Below are positions 1 through 6,077 of a stretch of 7,971 nt of DNA, piece after piece. The stretch is from Cyclobacteriaceae bacterium. Lineage in GTDB: Bacteria > Bacteroidota > Bacteroidia > Cytophagales > Cyclobacteriaceae. The translations under genes were made by a program, and so were the position numbers. The DNA is taken from the NCBI GenBank assembly GCA_009885605.1, contig VFKK01000099.1:1-7971 (forward strand), given 5' to 3'. Position 1 is the stretch's first letter. The number at the start of each line of letters is the position of its first letter. The notes below the pieces were generated by a model. That model had not been told where the DNA came from and did no database searches. It worked only from the letters and a program-made list of their open reading frames with translations.

Positions 1-1112
1 TCCTTTATCCACTCCATCACTTTTTCCACGGGCAATTCCTCCACCACTCGTCCGTCTTTTCCTTTCAAGGTTTCTGCTGCAAAAAGTGAATTGATGATTG
101 CTTCTTCAGTGGCTTCGATCACCGCAAGGAAAAGAGACGTCATGTCTTCATTTTGAAGAAATTCAGCTTTTTGAAGTGCAAAAGCTGATTTATTATGAGG
201 AATTCGAAGTCCTTCTGCGGTAGAAAAAGCAATTACATAATCGCCCGAACCGTTGGAAGCAATGCCTCCGGTTTTGGCCAAACCCATCATCGCACGTTGG
301 GCTAATCGTTCCAGATTACGCTCCAAAACAGGCGCATCAGTTGCCACCACGATCATGCAACTCCCATCAGATTTTTCCAGCGCATCTTTGAAAAGATACT
401 TTCCAAGTTTCTCACCGACAGGGACACCGGCAATTTGGAGATTTCCGCCAAAATTTGTCTGGACGAGTACCCCAACCGTGTGTCCGCCCAGGCTTTCCGG
501 AAGTTTGCGGGAGGAAGTTCCGATTCCTCCTTTCCATCCGAAGCAAACCGTACCCGTTCCCGCTCCGACATTTCCCTCTGCAACTATGCCTGATTCAGCA
601 TTTTTGATCGTTTGGATCACTTCTTCGGGTGAAATATTCATGCTCCGAATATCATTCAGGTAGCCATCGTTCGTTTCTCCGACTACTGCATTTACCGACT
701 GGACTTGTTCATTTCCTGCCTGCGAAAGTGAATAGCGAACAATTCCTTCAATTCCTGCCGCCACGCTGAGCGTATTGGTCAGGATGATTGGGCTTTCCAG
801 ATTTCCAAGTTCCTGCACCTGAGTCACTCCTGCTAGTTTGCCAAAACCATTTCCCACGAAAATCGCTGCCGGGACTTTCTGTTGGAAGAGATTTCCGCTA
901 TGAGGCAAAATTGCAGTGACGCCGGTCCGGATGGAATCACCTTCGATTTTGGTGAGATTTGCAACTTTTACTCCAGGTACATCGGTGATGGAATTAAGAT
1001 TTCCGGGGGAAAGGATTCCAAAGGAAATACCTAGTTCTCGGGGACGATTTTGGGAAAATGAGGATGAATTCAAGGCAAATAATAAGATAATAAAAGAGAG
1101 AAAAGACTTCAT
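1..1112 (-). CDS. P1-family (DmpA/BapA-like) N-terminal-nucleophile aminopeptidase, exported, 3' end cut by window edge
   Basis: 370 residues are visible, reading leftward from ATG at 1112-1110, with no stop before the edge. DmpA is about 375 aa, so probably only a short C-terminal piece is missing. Residues 1-20 form a signal peptide (Lys2, then a hydrophobic run) with likely cleavage SFS|QNR, leaving N-terminal Gln21. Family signatures follow in order: RPRELGI (24-30), ITDVPGVKV (42-50), TGVTAILP (63-70), VGNGFGKLAG (86-95), GTGTVCFGWKGGIGTSSR (185-202), GVLVQTN (214-220), DGSCMIVVATDAP (249-261) and NGSGD (287-291). Peptidases of this family cleave themselves just before a Ser that becomes the N-terminal nucleophile of the beta chain. 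Here that is Gly250|Ser251, almost the same position as DmpA Ser250. Characterised members release N-terminal D- or beta-amino acids; the substrate here is unknown. The signal peptide implies action in the periplasm or outside the cell. Transcribed divergently from nth. Confidence 0.93.
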   Translation of the reverse strand, partial: MKSFLSFIILLFALNSSSFSQNRPRELGISFGILSPGNLNSITDVPGVKVANLTKIEGDSIRTGVTAILPHSGNLFQQKVPAAIFVGNGFGKLAGVTQVQELGNLESPIILTNTLSVAAGIEGIVRYSLSQAGNEQVQSVNAVVGETNDGYLNDIRSMNISPEEVIQTIKNAESGIVAEGNVGAGTGTVCFGWKGGIGTSSRKLPESLGGHTVGVLVQTNFGGNLQIAGVPVGEKLGKYLFKDALEKSDGSCMIVVATDAPVLERNLERLAQRAMMGLAKTGGIASNGSGDYVIAFSTAEGLRIPHNKSAFALQKAEFLQNEDMTSLFLAVIEATEEAIINSLFAAETLKGKDGRVVEELPVEKVMEWIK

Positions 1113-1319
1113 TTTTCGGGTGTTTGGAAAAGAATGAAGATAGCTAAAATTGATTCACGTTGAAATCGTATTGATTTCGGGCCATGGTCGATTATACCCT
1201 ATTTCAATAAGACCAGAGTATCTTATAAAAGAAAAGCTATTACCTAATTTTTCAATTTTTTCAATCTCTTAATTTTTGAATTTCCCTATCTTCAAACACC
1301 AATCCGTCTTTTTTTACAG
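1113..1319. promoter_or_regulatory. Divergent intergenic spacer between the P1 peptidase and nth
   Basis: This 207-bp AT-rich spacer lies between two divergent start codons and must carry both 5' regions. I see no RNA gene and no credible small ORF in it. The octamer TATCTTCA occurs once facing each gene: at 1287-1294 on the plus strand, 25 nt before the nth ATG, and at 1142-1135 on the minus strand, 22 nt before the peptidase ATG. It keeps the TAnnTT part of the Bacteroidota -7 element TAnnTTTG but lacks the final TG. Neither copy has a clear TTTG -33 element. Neither gene has a Shine-Dalgarno sequence. The exact promoters are therefore uncertain. Confidence 0.4.
1162..1178. repeat. Perfect 6-bp inverted repeat, possible operator
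   Basis: GAAATC (1162-1167) and GATTTC (1173-1178) are exact reverse complements separated by the 5-nt spacer gtatt. The centre lies about 58 nt upstream of the peptidase start and 150 nt upstream of the nth start. The symmetry fits a dimeric regulator site acting mainly on the peptidase gene. A 6-bp arm can arise by chance in AT-rich DNA, and no T-tract follows, so a terminator is unlikely. Confidence 0.25.
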
Positions 1320-1991
1320 ATGCTCAAAAAACAGCGATACGAAGCGATTATTAAATACTTTTCCGAAAACATGCCTGTCGCTGAGACGGAACTGAAATAT
1401 GAAAATCCTTTTCAGCTCTTAGTCGCAGTGGTACTTTCTGCTCAATGCACCGATAAGCGAATCAATATGGTGACTCCTGCTTTGTTCCGGGATTTCCCAA
1501 CTCCGGCGCATTTGCAAGCGTCAAATTTTGAGGAGCTTTTTCCCTACATCAAATCCGTTTCATTTCCCAGTAATAAAACCAAACACCTTTTGGGTCTTGG
1601 TAAAATGCTGATGGAAAAATTTGGAGGTGAGATTCCGCAGACCGTGGATGAGCTTACTACGATACCGGGAGTGGGGCGTAAAACCGCCAATGTGATCACT
1701 TCCGTCATCTGGAATCAGCCAAATATGGCGGTGGATACACATGTTTTCCGGGTGTCAAGAAGATTGGGATTGGTGCCACTTACTGCCAAAACACCCCTGG
1801 AAGTGGAAAAGCATCTGATCAAACACATCCCGAAGAAACATATCCATATCGCTCATCACTGGCTTATTTTGCATGGACGATATACGTGTCTGGCGCGGAG
1901 ACCGAAGTGTGAAGAGTGTCCGCTTACACATTTATGCAAGTATTTTGAGAAGCAGAACGGGAAACCGGTCAAAGAAGAAACTGAGCTCTGA
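1320..1991 (+). CDS. nth: Endonuclease III (DNA glycosylase/AP lyase, 4Fe-4S)
   Basis: 223 aa, close to the E. coli Nth length of 211. Endonuclease III removes oxidised pyrimidines from DNA and nicks the abasic site by beta-elimination, in cytoplasmic base excision repair. LLVAVVLSAQCTDKRIN (33-49) is the conserved N-terminal helical segment. The helix-hairpin-helix IPGVGRKTANV (115-125) carries the Schiff-base Lys121, equivalent to E. coli K120. VDTHVFRV (138-145) carries the catalytic Asp139, equivalent to D138. The C-terminal iron-sulfur loop has the expected C-x6-C-x2-C-x5-C spacing at Cys190, 197, 200 and 206. All key residues are present, so it should be active. The start is the first in-frame ATG, after a U-rich leader with no Shine-Dalgarno sequence. 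Its TGA stop shares the A with the next gene's ATG (TGATG at 1989-1993), so it heads a three-gene operon with the amidotransferase and the glycosyltransferase. Confidence 0.97.
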   Translation: MLKKQRYEAIIKYFSENMPVAETELKYENPFQLLVAVVLSAQCTDKRINMVTPALFRDFPTPAHLQASNFEELFPYIKSVSFPSNKTKHLLGLGKMLMEKFGGEIPQTVDELTTIPGVGRKTANVITSVIWNQPNMAVDTHVFRVSRRLGLVPLTAKTPLEVEKHLIKHIPKKHIHIAHHWLILHGRYTCLARRPKCEECPLTHLCKYFEKQNGKPVKEETEL

Positions 1992-3766
1992 TGTGTGGAA
2001 TTCATTTGATTTGGGGCCAAGGAGCCAATGAGGAATCGATCCGAAAGTTGGTTGTCCAAAGCCGGCACAGAGGTCCTGATCAGGAAGCTGTCTACTCGCC
2101 ATGGCCGGGGCTTTGGATTGGGGTAAATCGGCTGAAAATCCTCCATCCAGGACCCGATGCCGATCAGCCATTTTGGTCACAGGATAGTCAATCACTCCTG
2201 ATTTGGAACGGGGAAATTTACAATTATCAGGAGCTTCGAAGTCTTCTCACGAAAATGGGAGTGAATTTCATTACTCAGTCGGACACGGAGGTTTTGCTTT
2301 ATTGGATAAAGATTTTCGGTGTCAAAGGCCTTGAAAAATTACAGGGAATGTTTGCCCTGATATATATAAATCTTTCGGACAAATCAGTCTTGGTTGCACG
2401 GGACAGAAGCGGGGAAAAACCACTTTATTATTCCCAAAATCAACATTCCCTGATCTTGTCTTCTGAAACTCTGGGGATGGCTGAACTACTCAAATCTAAG
2501 GCGGATTGGGATCAATTGGAGCACTATTATGTCTTTAGAACTCCGCTGCAGGGAAAGACTTTTTATAAAAAAATCAAAGAATGGAAGCCTGCCCGATATA
2601 GCACGATTTACCAGCATTCCTCTTTCAGGTGGGACAATATCCCTTCGGGTAAGTCCAAGGAAGAAAATATCGGTCAAAAGGAATTTAAAGGATTGCTGCT
2701 TGAATCAATTTCCAAGCAATTCCATGCAGATGTTCCGGTAGGAATGATGCTCAGTGGCGGAGCCGACAGCAGTTTGCTCTATGCGCTTTGGTATCGCGAG
2801 ACAGGGCGATCCCTGCCTGCGTATACGATTCAAGTGGAGAAAAAATACCGATCCAAATACTCCGATGGAATTGCGGCTAGGCGATTTGTTGAGAAATTTC
2901 CGGCAGACCATCGGCTTGTAGATATGGATCAGAGCGTCTTTTGGGAAAACTGGGATGCGTATCTGAAATCCGTGGATCAGCCAATCGGTGACTCTGCAGG
3001 ATTTCTGAGTTGGATGATTGGCAAAGAGGCAAAACCCGATGTAAAAGTCCTGATTTCCGGAGCAGGAGCAGACGAACTTTGGGGCGGATATCAGCGACAT
3101 GAAGCCTATTTCCGATATCTGGGAAAAAAGGAATTTTTGCTCCAATGGAGTTCTGTCTTTGGAAAATTACCTTTGGGTCGGGAATGGAAAAAGTTCTTCA
3201 AGGGCATTCATTCAAACTCAAATACAACTTTCCTGAATTTCTCTGGGCTGGAAAATCCGGGGGAAGACCTCGCTGGAGACTATGAGCGGGTTTTTAATCC
3301 TCATTTACCAGAATACAAAAGAGGTTTGGGCTTTGACCGGCAGGTATATCTGGTGCAGGACGTGTTGAAAATCCATGACAACGCGCTCATGGCTCATGGA
3401 GTGGAGGGGCGAGCTCCTTACCTCGATGTGCCGATGCTGAATTACTGGGAAAAGATTGAAGATCCCGCAATTCTTCGCGGGAAAGTATGGATCAAAGGAT
3501 GCCTTAATGAACTGGAACTTGGCTGGATTGCACAGCGCAAAAAATTTGGCTTTGGGCTTCCGCTTGCCGAATGGCTCAGCGAAAAGGGAGAGTTTTCGAA
3601 ACGCGTTTTCAGTTCCATCCAGGCTTTTGAACAAACGCACGGATCCCATTTTCCGGAACGTATGCGTACCCTTGCAAAGAATCCTGAAGCAGCAGTTAAA
3701 ACTCATTTTTTGACCATTTTTAACCTGTTTCTTTTAGCAGAATGGGTGAAATTGCGTGAGCTATGA
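1991..3766 (+). CDS. Asparagine-synthetase-family glutamine amidotransferase, possible glycan-amidating paralogue
   Basis: 591 aa, longer than E. coli AsnB (554). Residues 2 to about 200 are a class II glutaminase domain: nucleophile Cys2 after Met removal, HRGPD (26-30), NRLKIL (46-51), NGEIYN (73-78), SDTE (97-100) and ARDRSGEKPLYY (136-147). Residues from about 230 to 585 are the ATP-dependent synthetase domain: PP-loop SGGADSS (255-261), SGAGADELWGGY (356-367), GVEGRAPYLD (470-479) and RKKFGFGLP (516-524). Glutaminase residues are complete, so ammonia release from glutamine is expected. In the synthetase site the classical SGEGSDE reads SGAGADE, with Ala358 in place of the Glu that E. coli AsnB uses to control acyl-adenylate formation. 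It starts 1 bp inside nth and its stop overlaps the glycosyltransferase start by 4 bp (ATGA). Relatives in surface-glycan clusters (for example WbpS) are thought to amidate uronic acids, and I infer a similar role as possible. Plain asparagine synthesis remains open. Confidence 0.88.
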   Translation: MCGIHLIWGQGANEESIRKLVVQSRHRGPDQEAVYSPWPGLWIGVNRLKILHPGPDADQPFWSQDSQSLLIWNGEIYNYQELRSLLTKMGVNFITQSDTEVLLYWIKIFGVKGLEKLQGMFALIYINLSDKSVLVARDRSGEKPLYYSQNQHSLILSSETLGMAELLKSKADWDQLEHYYVFRTPLQGKTFYKKIKEWKPARYSTIYQHSSFRWDNIPSGKSKEENIGQKEFKGLLLESISKQFHADVPVGMMLSGGADSSLLYALWYRETGRSLPAYTIQVEKKYRSKYSDGIAARRFVEKFPADHRLVDMDQSVFWENWDAYLKSVDQPIGDSAGFLSWMIGKEAKPDVKVLISGAGADELWGGYQRHEAYFRYLGKKEFLLQWSSVFGKLPLGREWKKFFKGIHSNSNTTFLNFSGLENPGEDLAGDYERVFNPHLPEYKRGLGFDRQVYLVQDVLKIHDNALMAHGVEGRAPYLDVPMLNYWEKIEDPAILRGKVWIKGCLNELELGWIAQRKKFGFGLPLAEWLSEKGEFSKRVFSSIQAFEQTHGSHFPERMRTLAKNPEAAVKTHFLTIFNLFLLAEWVKLREL

Positions 3767-4986
3767 AAATCATCTACATCCATCAATATTTCAAAACTCC
3801 GGAAGAAGGAGGGGCTGTACGCTCTTACCATTTGGCGAAAGGTTTGGTGGATGCAGGTTTTGAAGTGGAATTGATCACCGGCGGAAATCAGAAATACTAC
3901 GATCAACGCAGGATTGACGGTATCAAAGTCCATTACCTACCCGTTGCTTACGATCAGAAATTTGGGTTTTTGAAGAGAGTCGGCTCTTTTTTGAGCTTTG
4001 TGCAGCAAACCAAAAAACTGCTCCCAAAGCTTGCCAGACCTGATATTCTCTACATTTCTTCTACTCCTTTGACGACCGGTATGATTGGACTTTGGGCAAA
4101 GCAAAAGCTTGCCTTGCCCTATATTTTCGAAGTCAGAGATCTATGGCCGGAGGCTCCCATTCAGGTGGGGGCTATTCGAAACCCGCTTTTGAAGAAGTAT
4201 CTCATTTCCCTCGAAGTCAGGATTTATCGAAATGCGCTGAGTCTGGTCGCACTTTCGCCAGGGATTGCGGAGCATCTTCGGAAAGTTGCCCCGGATCGGA
4301 CCGTAAGTTTGATTCCGAATTTTTCAGATTTGGATTGCTTTTTTCCGCAGGATAAAAATGAAAACCTGCTGCGCAAATACGATCTGAAACCCAATTTGAC
4401 GATTGCATATACCGGCGCTTTGGGACAAGTGAATGCCGTCGAAGAATTGCTGGACTTGGCGGAAGTGGCTCAGAATCGCCAAAAAAACTGGCAGTTTCTG
4501 ATTATGGGCTCGGGTAGTCACGAGCAAAAGCTCAGAGAAATTGCAGCTCAAAAAAAGCTAAATAATCTATTATTCATCCCTTTTGGATCCAAAGAGAAAG
4601 TGAATGAAGTGATGAGTTTGGCTGATCTTGCCTGGATTTCTTTTGCCCATCTTCCCGTATTGAAGACGAACAGTCCGAACAAATTTTTTGATGCCTTGGC
4701 CGCCGGAAAAGCGATTTTGGTCAATCACAAAGGATGGGTTTTTGAGCTTGTGAAGCAATACGGATTGGGTTTTTCATGCCTTCCCGGAAAAATGGAAACC
4801 GCTTTTATCGAACTGGAAAGAGTGGAATCAGATCCTAAGGCTCTTCATCAAATGCAACAAAATTCCCGTGTTTTGGCAGAAAAGTATTTTTCCAAAGAGC
4901 ATGCAGGCACCAGACTGAAAGAGGTAATTAATCCGGGAAAGAACCCTACTGGTTTGCAGGACGCGGTCTATATCCTGACTGCCTGA
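3763..4986 (+). CDS. Family 4 glycosyltransferase, WbuB-like (GT-B fold)
   Basis: 407 aa. GT4 enzymes transfer a sugar from a nucleotide donor with retention of configuration, usually building lipid-linked glycan repeats at the cytoplasmic face of the inner membrane. The N-terminal acceptor-side domain begins MKIIYIHQYF and has a glycine-containing loop EEGGAVRSYHLAKGL (14-28). EVRDLWPEAPIQVGA (123-137) is highly typical of WbuB-like (N-acetylfucosamine transferase-like) GT4 proteins. The C-terminal donor domain starts near IAYTGALG (214-221), contains FLIMGSGSHEQKL (245-257), and ends its binding site with KTNSPNKFFDALAAGKAIL (301-319), where the family has an acidic residue for the nucleotide sugar. 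There is no signal peptide or membrane helix. The ATG lies within the stop region of the preceding amidotransferase (4-bp overlap), implying coupled translation. Residues 395-407 are read antisense to the end of gldB and look like a run-on tail rather than part of the fold. Donor and acceptor cannot be told from sequence. Confidence 0.92.
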   Translation: MKIIYIHQYFKTPEEGGAVRSYHLAKGLVDAGFEVELITGGNQKYYDQRRIDGIKVHYLPVAYDQKFGFLKRVGSFLSFVQQTKKLLPKLARPDILYISSTPLTTGMIGLWAKQKLALPYIFEVRDLWPEAPIQVGAIRNPLLKKYLISLEVRIYRNALSLVALSPGIAEHLRKVAPDRTVSLIPNFSDLDCFFPQDKNENLLRKYDLKPNLTIAYTGALGQVNAVEELLDLAEVAQNRQKNWQFLIMGSGSHEQKLREIAAQKKLNNLLFIPFGSKEKVNEVMSLADLAWISFAHLPVLKTNSPNKFFDALAAGKAILVNHKGWVFELVKQYGLGFSCLPGKMETAFIELERVESDPKALHQMQQNSRVLAEKYFSKEHAGTRLKEVINPGKNPTGLQDAVYILTA

Positions 4987-5953
4987 AAATCTGCTCGGCA
5001 TCTTTATTGGCCATGAGCGTCGGAAGATCCACGTTTTCATTGACCTGATAATCGTCCACGATATTCCAGCCCAACCACCTTCCGAGACGGCCCGGAGCAT
5101 TGGTACTGATGGCATCTGTAAACGGGGCTTCTCCGATGTATTTGCGGATTTCAAACGGATTGGTTTCGTAGAGCAACTCATTCTCCACAAAATGCGCCCA
5201 AATCAATTCCTCGTTTGCGAAGCTGTCTGAAATCTCTTTTGGAGTGTAACCAATGATGTATTGGTCGGAAGTGCATGGCAAAATTGCCTTAGTGAAATGA
5301 TACGATTTTCCATAATAAATCATCTCAGCCAGCAGGGTATTGTCTTGCGGATTGATCTCGTTGAATCTCGATGAAAGCGCGGTCACGATCATGGGAACGA
5401 TGTACGGTCGCTCATATCGGTCGGCCATGTATCGGGCGAGATCAGGCTGAAAAGTGTGAGTGGCAGGCAGGAAATAATCCAACCCGATCACGATGAGTTC
5501 TTCGGTGACTACCAAATCCGAATTGAACCCGGAGACAAACGTGTAAACCTTCGGAACCTTGAAATCAGGGAAATAGTGTTTGATGTATTTAAAGGTATTT
5601 TCCAGCTCTTTTTCCAGTTCAGTAATTTCCGGATATTCTACTTTCACCGAATCATAAAGCTCTCGCATCGAAGAGTCCTGATGGATAGCCAATAATTCCG
5701 CAGCAAGAGAATCTGGCGTACTATATAGTTCCCCTTGCAGATAGATTTTGGCAAATTCAGGATGCTTTTCCAGAAGAAAGAGGAAATCTTCCTGCGTCTT
5801 TGCGGTGAAAAACTCATCTTCCCCTCTGATGATTTCCAGATTCAGATCCATTTTCAGAATATCGGAATCGAGTTCGCAGGTTTCGGTTTTTTTTCCGCAG
5901 GAAAAAGCAACAAGAAGGACCGGAAGGAGAAATGAAATTCGGCTCAGATTCAT
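4946..5953 (-). CDS. gldB: Gliding motility lipoprotein GldB
   Basis: 335 aa. GldB is a lipoprotein needed for gliding in Flavobacterium johnsoniae; its biochemical role is unclear. Residues 1-18 are a lipoprotein signal peptide with lipobox VAFS|C and lipidated Cys19. The next residues, GKKTE, are basic rather than an acidic surface-export signal, which suggests periplasm-facing anchoring. Family-typical segments are HYFPDFKVPKVYTFVSGFN (126-144), VIGLDYFLPA (155-164), EMIYYGKSYHF (210-220), IIGYTPKEI (233-241), WAHFVENELLYET (252-264), KYIGEAPFTDA (271-281) and APGRLGRWLGWNIVDDY (286-302), ending YRPRPANQ. No metalloprotease HExxH motif is present. The often adjacent gldC is not visible; the plus-strand GT4 gene lies directly downstream and overlaps the gldB 3' end by 41 bp. 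The start follows a good -7 promoter element by about 20 nt. It is the only motility gene here, flanked on both sides by glycan-type genes. Confidence 0.92.
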   Translation of the reverse strand: MNLSRISFLLPVLLVAFSCGKKTETCELDSDILKMDLNLEIIRGEDEFFTAKTQEDFLFLLEKHPEFAKIYLQGELYSTPDSLAAELLAIHQDSSMRELYDSVKVEYPEITELEKELENTFKYIKHYFPDFKVPKVYTFVSGFNSDLVVTEELIVIGLDYFLPATHTFQPDLARYMADRYERPYIVPMIVTALSSRFNEINPQDNTLLAEMIYYGKSYHFTKAILPCTSDQYIIGYTPKEISDSFANEELIWAHFVENELLYETNPFEIRKYIGEAPFTDAISTNAPGRLGRWLGWNIVDDYQVNENVDLPTLMANKDAEQIFRQSGYRPRPANQ

Positions 5954-5972
5954 GGAGTGTTATGTTTCGTTG

Positions 5973-5980
5973 CAAAAGTA
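5973..5980 (-). promoter_or_regulatory. Bacteroidota -7 promoter element for gldB
   Basis: On the minus strand this reads TACTTTTG, an exact match to the Bacteroidota sigma-factor -7 consensus TAnnTTTG. It lies 19 nt upstream of the gldB ATG, so the transcript would start close to the start codon with a very short leader. I do not see a TTTG -33 box at the usual distance of about 19-23 nt upstream, so the call rests on the -7 match, its orientation and its position. Confidence 0.5.
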
Positions 5981-6037
5981 AGGAAAGGAATGAGAAATGG
6001 GATTCAGTAAAAGATGGGTAATAATTTCAGGGGTAGC

Positions 6038-6045
6038 TGACTTTG
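6038..6045 (+). promoter_or_regulatory. Possible -7 element for the radical SAM gene
   Basis: TGACTTTG differs from TAnnTTTG by one base and ends 32 nt before the preferred GTG start at 6078. No clear -33 TTTG accompanies it. It would lie inside the coding region if translation began at the upstream ATG (5997), so it weakly supports the internal start. The rest of spacer 5954-6077 shows no other feature. Confidence 0.25.
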
Positions 6046-6077
6046 CATCTATTCCCTGCATTCTCGTACTTGCTCGT

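Noticed and set aside
253..663. Plus-strand open frame of 136 codons inside the P1 peptidase region
   Set aside because: It is antisense to the peptidase, whose full family motifs read through this stretch on the minus strand. The antisense product has no recognisable domain.
1245..1285. AT-rich stretch with repeated TTTTTCAA and an opposing TTTTTGAA before nth
   Set aside because: The short low-complexity repeats are expected in AT-rich Bacteroidota leaders, with no consistent spacing or length to suggest a functional array.
2705..3145. Minus-strand open frame of 146 codons within the amidotransferase
   Set aside because: It is a shadow of the synthetase domain coding strand, with no family features and no sensible upstream region.
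4957..4977. CAGGA...TCCTG inverted repeat near the convergent gene ends, considered as a bidirectional terminator
   Set aside because: The stem is only 5 bp with an 11-nt loop and no T-tract on either side, and it lies inside both coding regions.
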